A stretch of 60,142 bases of DNA, taken from contig JAUCBJ010000180.1 in NCBI GenBank assembly GCA_032718475.1, positions 1 to 60,142 on the forward strand, written 5' to 3'. Shown piece by piece: positions 12,027 through 21,108 of the stretch. How positions within the stretch are numbered: the first letter of the stretch is position 1; each line of letters opens with the position of its first letter. The DNA comes from Nemertoderma westbladi (taxonomy: Eukaryota; Xenacoelomorpha; Nemertodermatida; Nemertodermatidae). The notes beneath the pieces were generated by a model, which was not told where the DNA came from, made no database searches, and saw only the letters and a list, made by a program, of their open reading frames with translations. A program made the translations under genes and the position numbers.

Positions 12027-12112
12027 AATAGGCGGGACAATATGCAGGACAATATGCAGGACAATATGCGGGGCAATAGGCGGGATAATAGGCGGAACAA
12101 TAGCCGGGACAA
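12027..12112. repeat. 12 bp minisatellite (right block)
   Basis: About seven degenerate copies of the CAATAGGCGGGA unit, some as CAATATGCAGGA. It matches the left block at 9413-9512, so the two blocks bracket the 35 bp satellite and about 200 bp of unique DNA at 11827-12026. Confidence 0.8.
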
Positions 12113-13129
12113 TAATCAAAATGATAATAATGATAAAAATAATATCACGTTCTAGAATGTTGTTTTTATATTAATTATAATAAATGACCTCCAGCGAATG
12201 ATAATTTAGCGCAATCTTTGAACGCCAGTATTATATCTCAGCTGTTTCTCAACGAAACTCAAAATATATTTATATTTGGAATCCTTTACAACTCAAGCTT
12301 TCTAATAATATGTCATTGTGGCTAATAATATGAGGAATGGCCGTAATGCAATGAAGGCGATATCGCAAACGTTAAACGTATATAAATTCAAAATAGAAAA
12401 TTCTACGTAGCCTCATGTTAAATAAAGTATGATAAAGATTGTATAAAAATAAGGTGGGGTGTGGGTTAGGGATGTCCCTTCTTATCTAAAATGACACTTT
12501 ATTACGGGCAAGGTGTTATATATTATTATAATAAGCCTTTGTTGTAAGTAATGGGACCTAAATATGAAAGTTTTTATTATACATTACCGGTTGTATTCTC
12601 TCTACAGTTACTTTACTGCATTGCAGTACCGGTAGGCCTATTGGTACCATTCTAGTTTGTTTATTTAAGTAGAACTACAAGTTGGTTAAAACGCCATTGA
12701 TACAAACCAATAACAAACAACCTAACAGATAACTGAATACATAATATTATTAAGCTAATTGCTGGTTATTAGTTTATTTTTATGTTACATTTACCGGAAC
12801 CAAACCGCAACTAAAACTATCCGACTACAGGGACTACTGTATGTTGTAATGGTCTATATTCTGATACCCCTGTTAGACTAATTTAAATTTCGTTCCCATG
12901 GTACCCAATATTGGCAGGAGGCAGTGAAGGTAATGTTCAGTTAATCCGCATCATATCGGTAAGTAAATTATTAATTAAATAAAATAAAATTAAATAATAA
13001 TAATTAATGTAATTAATTCATTTAAGTGTTATCATGATTATTACTTACTATGGTACGTGGTACGGTACTGAATTAGACCCTAGGCCTAATTAATTAATTT
13101 AACGCGTTTTAATAAAAGAGGTCTATTAA
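12113..13129. other. AT-rich stretch, probable intron of the WD40 gene
   Basis: No coding frame is visible. Because the WD40 exon ends at 13138 with a splice donor on the minus strand, this stretch and perhaps the satellites beyond it should lie in the following intron. I could not pick out a convincing downstream WD40 exon in the window. Confidence 0.4.
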
Positions 13130-13990
13130 TTAATTACCTGTAATAATATGCCGGTCATCTTTACAGAAATCGACAGCACCGATGCGGCTCCCAGTTCCTT
13201 CAATACGGTTGATAACCTCCCCAGTTACAGAATTTAGAATATAAATCAACCCGGTGTTCCACCCAACAGCAGCGATTCTGGATCTGTTAGGACTCAATAC
13301 GATCCCCCGGACCCCAGGAGTTGCTTCTTGTCTCCACGACTCCCCTGTACCAACAACGAAGCAATGGATCCCTCCTCCCTCATCTACCGACACCACTGAC
13401 TCCCCATCCGGACCCCAACCCAGACTGTAGACCCACCCATTGTGCCCCCGGTATTGGTACAACATCTCCCAGGTTTCGGTCACCCAAACTTTTACTGTTC
13501 CATCACTCGAACCGCTGGCCAACCGGGACCCGTTCGAGTCGAACCGAATACAGTTAACCAACCCAGAATGCCCCACCCAGTTCGTTACCTTATATTTCCT
13601 CCCAGTTATTGATATAATATAAATCCCCCCGTCGGACCCACAAGTTGCAATGACGTCCCGGTTGGAGGGATTTATATCTATTCCCAACCTATATTCATAC
13701 TCCCCCCCACCAACCACTAACTCCCTCCACGGTACCTCCACTACGACCCTCCAACCGGTCGCTTCCCGCTCCCAGACAGTCACCGACCCCCCCACCACCC
13801 CGGTTCCCGAGGCAACGCGGTTCCCGTCCGTAGAAACCGCAACTCTAATATAACTGGTAGAACCTCCGGATCCCGGTAGATATTCCTTTTCGTAGAGAGT
13901 CGATGAGTTTATGATACAGGGGAGGTTGCGAGAAACAAAGACAACCTCCTCGGTACCCGGGATCGTTTTGAGTTCCACGATCGCCGCCAT
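13130..13990 (-). CDS. first exon of a WD40-repeat protein
   Basis: The frame encodes 286 residues with at least four WD40-type blades. Examples are VAVSTDGNRVASG..SVTVWE, FDSNGSRLASGSSDGTVKVW after a GHSG turn, and a following RGHNGWVYSLGWGPDGESVV blade. The start ATG sits in a good Kozak context (ACAATGGCG on the minus strand). The frame runs out at a CAG|GTAATT splice donor, so the coding exon should end at 13138, in phase 1, and the stop at 13130 is intronic. The protein is therefore incomplete, since a closed propeller usually needs seven blades. The exon is clearly more GC-rich than its surroundings, and the initiator lies about 330 bp from the left end of retroelement E1. WD40 propellers are interaction platforms; the partner cannot be told from this. 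Confidence 0.8.
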   Translation of the reverse strand: MAAIVELKTIPGTEEVVFVSRNLPCIINSSTLYEKEYLPGSGGSTSYIRVAVSTDGNRVASGTGVVGGSVTVWEREATGWRVVVEVPWRELVVGGGEYEYRLGIDINPSNRDVIATCGSDGGIYIISITGRKYKVTNWVGHSGLVNCIRFDSNGSRLASGSSDGTVKVWVTETWEMLYQYRGHNGWVYSLGWGPDGESVVSVDEGGGIHCFVVGTGESWRQEATPGVRGIVLSPNRSRIAAVGWNTGLIYILNSVTGEVINRIEGTGSRIGAVDFCKDDRHIITGN

Positions 13991-14197
13991 TGTTAGGGGG
14001 ATTATTGAATCTAAAAGATAAAATAAAGTAAATTGCCGCTAAATTGCTAAAGTACTAATAAGTATTACAGCGCTAGTAATTGTTATTAGATAGTCAGCGT
14101 AGCCAGTAATTATTTACTAACTGTTTTTATTTATTCGGTTTGTATAAATGATCAATATAATATTTAATTTATTTTTAATGTTCCAGTAAAACAAAGT

Positions 14198-14303
14198 GTT
14201 CTAGAACCTTAATTGATAACGAAATTGTTCTTGGAGATTAAAAAGTAGCGACAACTAGTTAGTTTAAATAATTTATGTTTTTTTAAATAAAATGTTCTAG
14301 AAC
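14198..14303. promoter_or_regulatory. two heat-shock-element-like palindromes upstream of the WD40 gene
   Basis: GTTCTAGAAC occurs at 14198-14207 and 14294-14303, 208 and 304 bp upstream of the WD40 start codon, with a further GTTCCAG half-site near 14180. Heat-shock factor recognises inverted nTTCn/nGAAn units, so these match the minimal motif. Function is inferred only. Confidence 0.35.
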
Positions 14304-14317
14304 AAAATAAATATGTT

Positions 14318-15725
14318 TGTTTGCGGTATTTCAACTTTTCATAACGCGAGTTGAATATTTTTTGTATTTATTTAAAATGATTATTCCGATATCACTACTG
14401 GGTGCGGGACCATGGGTTTTGGGGACATTCAATGGACTGGGGGCGATTTATGGGCGAACATTGGGGCGACTTACAGGGTACGGGACTAATTTCATGTTTA
14501 TAAGGGCCAGGGGTGGGAGGAAAAGTTAAGCAGTATTCAGGTTAGCCTGAGTACTATTAGGCCCTGGCCAACTTCCTGCTGCCTGTAGAGGTGGATTTGG
14601 TAACGCGCCAGGCCTAAAGGACAAGGACTGCCCTTAGCGGTCCCTGGCCAACAGCAGTTATTACGAGCCTGAAAAGGACATCGGAAAGTCTGCTGCTGGT
14701 GTCAGGGATTTGCGACGGGAAACGACAGCCCCCTTAGCCAAGCCGTACTGGTTCTTGATGATCGTTCCCTTTGGGGTTCGTGAGGGGTGGGACGGACATT
14801 CGACAGGGTCGGCCGACTAACAGAGGAAGGGTTTGACGAGGACTGCCCTTAGCGGTCTCTGGTCAACAGCAGTTATTACGAGCCTGAAAAGGACATTGGA
14901 AAGTCTGCTGCTTGTGCCAGTGATTTGCGACGGGAACCGACGACAGACCCCTTAGCCAAGCCATACTGGTTCTCGATGTTCGTTCCCTTTGGGGTTCGTG
15001 AGGGGTGGGACGGACACGCGATGGGGTCGAAAGACAAAGGACTGGACTCTACTGGCCTACCGACTGTTCGGAGCAGTTTCTCGGCTGCCGAAGCGACTAC
15101 GAGCCTGAATAAGGACTCGGAAAGCCTAGGTGGTTGGGTCTCTGCGATGAACCGACGGACCCCTAGCCAAGCCGTACTGGTTCTCGATGATCGATCCCTT
15201 CGGGGATCGGGAGGGGTGGGACGGACACGCGAACGGGTCCACCGACATGACAGACTCCTAGCCAAGCCGTACTGGTTCTCGATGATCGATCCCTTCGGGG
15301 TTCGGGAGGGGTGGGACGGACACGCAACAGGGTCGACCGACACCGACACTACGGCACCAAGACTAGGACCGAGGGAAAATCTGGGGAACATTAGTTAGGC
15401 TAAAATCTGAGCGAACAGTGGGTAATTAAATAATATACTATAGGGATTTATATTGTCGTGTATAATTATTGTGAATATTTGGTGTATATTGATTTGGGGA
15501 AGCCCAAAATTATTCTCAATCAGGATTGTAACAAGGTTCAGTGAGATTAGCTCAAGGTTCAACTGTAGGGAAGTTACATTAAAGAGTATATCCAACCAAT
15601 GCAGCTTTTCCTCAACCGCAATCTTGCATTTAGGAAATTATTCCTTCTCCACAATCAATATCCGGTGACTGGCCGGGATTCCGTGGTCTGAAAAATTCCG
15701 CCTCCAGCATCGGCGTTTTCCCCCA
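14318..15725 (+). repeat. E1 5' LTR
   Basis: It starts TGTTTGCGG and ends TTTTCCCCCA, matching 27023-28430. The end is set by the TG..CA rule and a candidate primer site right after it. Internally it carries GC-rich, imperfect tandem copies of about 65-90 bp (GCCAAGCCGTACTGGTTCT to GGACGGACACGC) starting near 14737, 14951, 15167 and 15256. These create overlapping frames on both strands that I do not regard as genes. Confidence 0.75.
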
Positions 15726-15743
15726 TGGTGTTGGGATAACGGC
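15726..15743 (+). other. candidate primer-binding site of E1
   Basis: TGGTGTTGGGATAACGGC directly follows the CA that ends the proposed LTR. It begins with TGG, complementary to a tRNA CCA end, and its first seven bases fit valine tRNAs. The rest does not match a tRNA I can name, so the assignment is weak. Confidence 0.25.
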
Positions 15744-15750
15744 AACAAAA

Positions 15751-16148
15751 TTGAGAATAATTCGCGGCCAACTTCAACTGGTGGAAGTTGGGAATCCTAC
15801 AATACTCTTCAAACTCTCTCAGTGCTTACCCAGCACCCACTACGAGGAAACTCTGGTATTTGAGTTAAGACAAAGCCGTGGTTTAATTAATCAACAAACT
15901 CGATCTCACCAACTCGTAGTCGGCAGATCCCATATTTGGAGAGTTGTTAACAGGGAATGGAAGTATCGATCACACCCATTGATATAATCCAAGTTGAGCC
16001 AGGAATCTGGCACTTCGAGGTGGAAGTACAAGGAACGAACGTCGGACGATTTAGGATTACCCTTCGGGTAGTCCAGGCTGAGTACAATACCTACGAGGAA
16101 TTATTTTACGACATCGCACATCTAGCTATCAACGAGGCGCTAGAATGA
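15751..16148 (+). CDS. two overlapping small leader ORFs upstream of gag
   Basis: 15751-15987 (78 residues) and 15957-16148 (63 residues) occupy different frames and overlap by 31 nt. The second ends in ATGA, overlapping the next start at 16145. Neither resembles a family I know. In the second copy at 28431-28983 a 7 bp deletion breaks the second ORF. They could be one ancestral leader protein with a frameshift, translated upstream ORFs, or non-coding leader. Confidence 0.25.
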
Positions 16149-16378
16149 CGACGAATAACGTATCCGATACCGATGAGATGGACCACCACACAGACTTGGA
16201 AGTCGACAAGGTACCGAACGTCAAGAACATGGCCCGTCGACTAGGTGCTCTCAAAGGCGGAGTCACTCGAGCATATCAACGTATAGAGAGACAACTCAAG
16301 GGAGTCGAAACCCCCTCAACGAGATACAAACTCAGCTTCAGAATATCCGAAGTATCTTACAACGATATGAGAGAATGA
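16145..16378 (+). CDS. gag: E1 gag N-terminal segment, frame-shifted
   Basis: Starts at ATG 16145 in an ATGA overlap with the preceding small ORF. Residues RRLGALKGGVTRAYQRIERQ form the basic helical N-terminal segment seen in BEL-type Gag. Around 16310, at ACCCCCT, protein-like sequence leaves this frame and continues in the frame of the 16375 ORF, so a one-base change in a C-run has split gag, or a frameshift signal acts there. The frame's stop again forms ATGA with the next ATG at 16375. Confidence 0.6.
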   Translation: MTTNNVSDTDEMDHHTDLEVDKVPNVKNMARRLGALKGGVTRAYQRIERQLKGVETPSTRYKLSFRISEVSYNDMRE

Positions 16379-16680
16379 TACAGGCGTACCAAGAACTCAT
16401 CCCCGCCACCGACCAGGTGAACTACCCCAAATTGGAAGAACACGTTGCACGTCTAGATGAATTCTGCAAACAACACCGGAGGACCCTCAGCCTCGTGAGA
16501 GGCTACGAGGAACAGTACTACAAGAGAGGTGATAGAACAGACGCAGAATCAGTGCGAACCTCCAACACCAGGACCACAATTCATCGAAAGAGAACGGGGT
16601 CCTCAAGACACCAGCACTCCAGCGCTAGGAGCGAGATATCCGGCTCAGCGCGCAATTCTCAAGGGGGACATCCACTCTGA
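16375..16680 (+). CDS. gag: E1 gag segment before the coiled coil
   Basis: The frame is open upstream of its ATG (QNIRSILQRYERM), so the ATG need not be the start; it continues the Gag helical N-terminus (IQAYQELIPATDQVNY). It ends in a TGA at 16678-16680, and the same frame simply continues as DQLREQK into the coiled coil. The stop is therefore a single nonsense codon within one long frame and not a natural Gag end. Confidence 0.6.
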   Translation: MIQAYQELIPATDQVNYPKLEEHVARLDEFCKQHRRTLSLVRGYEEQYYKRGDRTDAESVRTSNTRTTIHRKRTGSSRHQHSSARSEISGSARNSQGGHPL

Positions 16681-17685
16681 GATCAGCTACGAGAACAGAA
16701 GGCATTGGCCCTCAAAGCTCGGATGGAAGATGAGTATGTTCAACTGCGAACCGAGCAAGATGTATTAGCCGCCGAAATGCAAAAACGAGAGGCCGAACAA
16801 GCGGCCGAACGGCAGGTCGAACAACGCGAACAGGAGGCTGAACAACATAGACGAGAGGCCGAACGGCAGGCCAAACAACGTGAACAGGAAGCTGAACAAC
16901 ATAGACGAGAGGCCGAACGGCAGGCCGAACAACGTGAACAGGAAGCTGAACAACGTGGACGAGAGGCCAAACAAGAGATCGAACAACGTAAATGGGAAGC
17001 AGAAATGCGTAAACAACACGCCGAGGCCCAAGCGATTCTTATCCACAAAAAGAATGCGGATATTGCGAAACTCGCGGAATATGAAGCCGCACTTATAGAA
17101 CGAGATATTCAAATATACGAGGACTGGGAACGGGATATAGATCAGAACTATGAACCAATACCGATACCAGAATTAGAGAAGTCATTAACGACACCGACGG
17201 TGAAACTCCCGAAACCCAAGTTCCCGCCTACCATACAGTCTACATTATCGGCACAAGCACCAGTGTTCCATCCCCCACAGGTTACGCCTAAGAATGAAGA
17301 ACCTTACTCCCCATCCAACCCCATGGTACCGGGTGTACCCAAGTACGAGCCTGAAAGGGACTCGGAACGGGACTCCACCCCTCGATCCAACAACCCGTTT
17401 ATATCCACACCACAAATCCGTAGCCGTGTCATCATTAAAACTCCACCTATCCCCGATCCATCGTGTATGGGAGAGAGTGCCAATAGCTATAACCCTCCTA
17501 GTCATTCCGGTTCAGACGACGTCAGTATCATCCGGGCATTAGAGAACCGACTGGCCATGCCCAAGATGGAGATCCGCACCTTCGAAGGTTACCTCATCGA
17601 TTACCTCAGATTCAAGAAACGATTCTTTGCGCAGATTGGATCAACGGACATAGCTGACGCACAGAAACTGGTATATTTATCATAA
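16681..17685 (+). CDS. gag: E1 gag: charged coiled coil and first half of capsid-like domain
   Basis: In frame with the preceding segment and bounded by stops at 16678 and 17683. Residues from about 16765 to 17050 are a Glu/Gln/Arg coiled coil built from a roughly 54 bp DNA repeat (EAEQHRREAERQ). A proline-rich linker follows, then MEIRTFEGYLIDYLRFKKRF and DAQKLVYLS, matching the start of the DUF1759-type Gag domain of Pao elements. The TAA at 17683-17685 falls inside that domain, where E2 has glutamine (YLLQ). Confidence 0.7.
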   Translation, partial: DQLREQKALALKARMEDEYVQLRTEQDVLAAEMQKREAEQAAERQVEQREQEAEQHRREAERQAKQREQEAEQHRREAERQAEQREQEAEQRGREAKQEIEQRKWEAEMRKQHAEAQAILIHKKNADIAKLAEYEAALIERDIQIYEDWERDIDQNYEPIPIPELEKSLTTPTVKLPKPKFPPTIQSTLSAQAPVFHPPQVTPKNEEPYSPSNPMVPGVPKYEPERDSERDSTPRSNNPFISTPQIRSRVIIKTPPIPDPSCMGESANSYNPPSHSGSDDVSIIRALENRLAMPKMEIRTFEGYLIDYLRFKKRFFAQIGSTDIADAQKLVYLS

Positions 17686-19200
17686 TACCTGGGTGACAAA
17701 CCACGCCAAATTATCGCATGCTTTGAGGGAGGAGCTCATGAGGCATACTATGACACATGGAAGACTCTAGATAAAAGAAAATGGAAAAACGGAAATATCG
17801 GGACTATAATTAATAAAATTCTCGAGAAACTGATACAGGACGCAGGATCCCTAGGGGACCCACAGAATATCCAGGAATTCTCCGATTCCATGAAGGATGC
17901 CTACTACACTCTAAAACCATTAAATAAGGAGGAACAAGTAAACAACATTCTAAACCTCCGACAGATCGCCCGGAAGTTCCCCGGATGGTTGCAAAGTAAG
18001 TGGGCCTATAAATGCGTAGATCTCCGGCGCAGACAGCCAGATCGAGATCCCAGCTTCCTTGAAATGTCGGCATTCCTGGACGATATCTCCGAAGCCATGA
18101 ATGACTCGATGTTCTCGAAACAAAGTCTCGCCAAGTTAGACGGAATAGAGAGCAACTCCAGGAGTAAGACACCCACTCAGAAACCGAGATTCCGTCCCCC
18201 TCCAGTGAGTACGATAGCTATCACCATGGCCGAGGATTCCGACGACGAAGATTACGAGGAACCGACGTCAGCCGAGGAATGGGCGTGTTATCTCGCGAAT
18301 TGGGCACCCGAGAGGGAAGGCATCACAAACTCCCTCCTCTGTCTCTTCTGTGGAGAGAAACATAAAGTGGAATTCTGCAGGAAGTTCCAGTTTGCCGAAC
18401 TAGTCCCACGCTTCGAGGCGATTATGAAACACCGAGGATGCTTGCGGTGTCTTGGAACAGGTCACTATGTTCGGGATTGCAAACAAAGATCGTGCTGTGC
18501 AGTCTGTAACGACCTACGTCATCACACGCTCCTCCATATCCCCGCTAACTTTGACTTCACTACCCTCCCCCTTCGGATTGAAGCCAAGCGAAAAGGAGAA
18601 ACGAACCATGTTTCTAAAGGAACCCGGACAACCCAACGGAGAGAAACCATCCCGATTAAAACCTCCACTAACGCATCACAAGTGACAAACATCTCAGCCA
18701 CGATCAACCTTATAAATCACCGTTACATGGTCTTCGCCAAAGTAATCCCAGTAAGAATTCAAGGGGTCGGCAAATCCTTGACGACGCTCGCGTTCCTTGA
18801 TAACGGGTCGGACGGAACCATCATCAACCTGGATTTCCTCGAACAACTCGGCATAGACTATGAACCTTGCAAACGGCCCATACAAACTATCACCGACCAC
18901 AGAGAGGTAGAATCCGGGGAGGTGCAGCTCCAGATGGAAGGAGTAATGAAGGGCTACGAGACGGTTAAGCTGACCATCAAGAACGCCTTGATACACACAG
19001 ACCTCCGAGTGCGGTTCCGACAATCAGCCGAGTACGCCCCCCTCATACAGTTGGACCGAGACGATGTAGACCTAAGGTGCCCGCCGTTGGATGTAAACCG
19101 TATCACCCTACTGATCGGACTTGATACACCGGAATTACACATACCCACCGGAGACGTCGCCCGATCTATAAAGCAGGATGACGGCTTCTACGCTGAATGA
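17686..19200 (+). CDS. gag-pol: E1 gag capsid end, CCHC fingers and aspartic protease
   Basis: Same frame as the previous segment; it opens YLGDKPRQIIACFEGG, the second half of the DUF1759-like domain. CLFCGEKHKVEFC, CLRCLGTGHYVRDC (CX2CX4HX4C) and CAVCNDLRHHTLLH form a zinc-knuckle cluster for nucleic-acid binding. The pepsin-like retroelement protease follows with FLDNGSDGTII, where the catalytic D is followed by NG. The frame ends with TGA at 19198-19200 directly before TIMGWTLCG; E2 has RTILGW there, so this TGA replaces an arginine codon. Confidence 0.78.
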   Translation, partial: YLGDKPRQIIACFEGGAHEAYYDTWKTLDKRKWKNGNIGTIINKILEKLIQDAGSLGDPQNIQEFSDSMKDAYYTLKPLNKEEQVNNILNLRQIARKFPGWLQSKWAYKCVDLRRRQPDRDPSFLEMSAFLDDISEAMNDSMFSKQSLAKLDGIESNSRSKTPTQKPRFRPPPVSTIAITMAEDSDDEDYEEPTSAEEWACYLANWAPEREGITNSLLCLFCGEKHKVEFCRKFQFAELVPRFEAIMKHRGCLRCLGTGHYVRDCKQRSCCAVCNDLRHHTLLHIPANFDFTTLPLRIEAKRKGETNHVSKGTRTTQRRETIPIKTSTNASQVTNISATINLINHRYMVFAKVIPVRIQGVGKSLTTLAFLDNGSDGTIINLDFLEQLGIDYEPCKRPIQTITDHREVESGEVQLQMEGVMKGYETVKLTIKNALIHTDLRVRFRQSAEYAPLIQLDRDDVDLRCPPLDVNRITLLIGLDTPELHIPTGDVARSIKQDDGFYAE

Positions 19201-21108
19201 ACAATAATGGGATGGACACTCTGCGGCATCAAGGAAGAGACTACTGACACCTATACATACCTTCCAAAATGTCAGATTAAAGAGAATGCAACATCCGTGG
19301 GTTATTGCTCAGCTACAGACATTGACGAGGATTTGTTTCTTGAGACCGAGAAAACCCAGCAAGAGATGACTAAATACTTTAATCTAGAGACCCAAGAGTT
19401 CGCTGAAAAGGACGAAAACCTGTCCGAGGAGGATCAATATTGTATGGACGTCCTTGACCAGGCCACGTTCAAAGATGGACACTGGTGTTCACCCATGTTA
19501 TGGAAGGACCCAAATAAACCAATGGCGAATAACGCCAACATGGCCCTTAGGCGACTTAAGGGGATCCTACGCCGGCTGAATGACCAACCCGAGATAAAGG
19601 AGAAATATAATACTGTAATCAAAGGATATCTCGAAGATGGATTAGCAGAAATGGTACCCCGGAATGAACTGCAAGGGGGTAAAAGAACATATTATCTTCC
19701 AACCCACTATGTGGTAGAAGCCCGGAAGGGTGGTAAAATCCGAGTAGTCAATGATGCCGCCGCTATGTATCAAGGCGAATCCCTGAACAGCCAGCTTTAC
19801 ACGGGGCCCAACATATACAGTACACTCATTGGCGTGTTGATCAGGTTCAGGGGAAACCGGATAGCATTCACCTGCGACATCAAAGCCATGTTTCACCAGG
19901 TCCGTATGCTACCAAGAGACTCAGACTGTCTACGTATACTATGGACGGATAAAACATTAACTCAACAGGAGATTAGTCAACTTACAATGAAGGATGTAGA
20001 CGTAATGCGCATGATCGTCAGGATCTTCGGCGCTAAGGACTCACCGGTAGCATGTAGTGACATGCTAAATAAAACGGCAACTATGTGCGAAAACGAGTTT
20101 CCTCCAACCGTCATAGAAACCATCCGACGATGCTTCTACGTGGACGACGGATGTGCCGGCGCAGATAATGTCGACGAGGCATATCGGCTAGCAATGGGGA
20201 TAGTAGAATGTTTAAAGAAAGGAGGTTTTCCGCTCGTGAAGTTCAGATCCCACGACAAGAAACTTACGGAAAAGTTTCCGGAGGAAATCCGACTGGACAA
20301 CAACAAAATGTATTCCGAGGATGCGGAACACCGTGTACTCGGTATTGAATGGGATATAGAATCAGACGAATTCATTTTCAAATATAACCCCCTACCCAAG
20401 CCTATGACGAAAAGGGGATGTTTGTCGATAAAAAGCGCAATATTCGACCCACTAAATTTCATATCTCCGGTAACCTTGGCCGGAATGAATCTAATTATGG
20501 AAATGTGGATAGAAGGACTGGGATGGGATGAAGAACTCCCCCCACACCGCAGTATCAAATGGAGAAAATGGACGGAACAGTTCGAACACCTACATCTTAT
20601 GCAGATCCCTCGACCGTTCTTCCTCGATAAACTACCCACCGATATCTTCCAGCTCCATACATTCTCGGATGCTTCGAATACCGGAATCGGCGTAGTTACC
20701 TTCTTAAGAAGACTAAGCAACGATGGAAACGGCAATACAAGCTTCTTATTTTCTAAAGCTAAGACAGTATCCGGGGAATTCGTAGCAACGATTCCAAGAC
20801 TTGAGCTACAGGCTGCAGTTTGGGCAGTGAGACAGAACCGCATGGTCATGCGGAACCTACGAATCCCCATCGAATCCCAACACTTCTGGGTCGATTCGAG
20901 TATCGTCCTCTACTATCTCCACTCTCCATCACGGCGTCACACCACGTTTGTAGCGAACCGAGCCACGGAGATAAAACAGTGTACCGGCCGAGAACAGTGG
21001 CACGACGTGAACGGGAAAGAAAATCCAGCGGACTTATCTAGCCGAGGCGCCACCCCAAAACAACTCGGTAAGAGTAAACTCTGGCTTACAGGCCCGGAAT
21101 TCCTATAA
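19201..21108 (+). CDS. pol: E1 pol: reverse transcriptase and RNase H
   Basis: In frame with the upstream protease segment. The listed ATG at 19207 is not necessarily a start. RT fingers and palm are complete: TYYLPTHYVVEA, IRVVNDAAAMYQGESLN, AFTCDIKAMFHQVR with catalytic Asp, and YVDD at 20137-20148. The BEL-specific extension follows (RVLGIEWDIESDEF, LSIKSAIFDPLNFISPV). The RNase H-like domain has TFSDASNTGIGVV, PRLELQAAVWA and NPADLSSRG. The frame ends with TAA at 21106-21108 just after GPEFL and continues in frame into the integrase. Confidence 0.9.
   Translation, partial: TIMGWTLCGIKEETTDTYTYLPKCQIKENATSVGYCSATDIDEDLFLETEKTQQEMTKYFNLETQEFAEKDENLSEEDQYCMDVLDQATFKDGHWCSPMLWKDPNKPMANNANMALRRLKGILRRLNDQPEIKEKYNTVIKGYLEDGLAEMVPRNELQGGKRTYYLPTHYVVEARKGGKIRVVNDAAAMYQGESLNSQLYTGPNIYSTLIGVLIRFRGNRIAFTCDIKAMFHQVRMLPRDSDCLRILWTDKTLTQQEISQLTMKDVDVMRMIVRIFGAKDSPVACSDMLNKTATMCENEFPPTVIETIRRCFYVDDGCAGADNVDEAYRLAMGIVECLKKGGFPLVKFRSHDKKLTEKFPEEIRLDNNKMYSEDAEHRVLGIEWDIESDEFIFKYNPLPKPMTKRGCLSIKSAIFDPLNFISPVTLAGMNLIMEMWIEGLGWDEELPPHRSIKWRKWTEQFEHLHLMQIPRPFFLDKLPTDIFQLHTFSDASNTGIGVVTFLRRLSNDGNGNTSFLFSKAKTVSGEFVATIPRLELQAAVWAVRQNRMVMRNLRIPIESQHFWVDSSIVLYYLHSPSRRHTTFVANRATEIKQCTGREQWHDVNGKENPADLSSRGATPKQLGKSKLWLTGPEFL

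Noticed and set aside
5671-13138. WD40 exon spliced in frame to the ROC-COR ORF as one APAF1-like gene
   Set aside because: The visible donor (phase 1) and the nearest acceptor-like site at the ROC-COR start do not keep the frame, and an in-frame stop precedes its ATG. Other splice routes cannot be excluded.
14876-15398. 171- and 157-residue frames in the E1 LTR, repeated at 27581-28103
   Set aside because: They overlap on opposite strands and arise from GC-rich internal tandem repeats of the LTR.
16740-17112. Minus-strand cysteine-rich frames opposite the E1 coiled coil
   Set aside because: They are reverse-strand shadows of the Glu/Gln/Arg repeat in gag.
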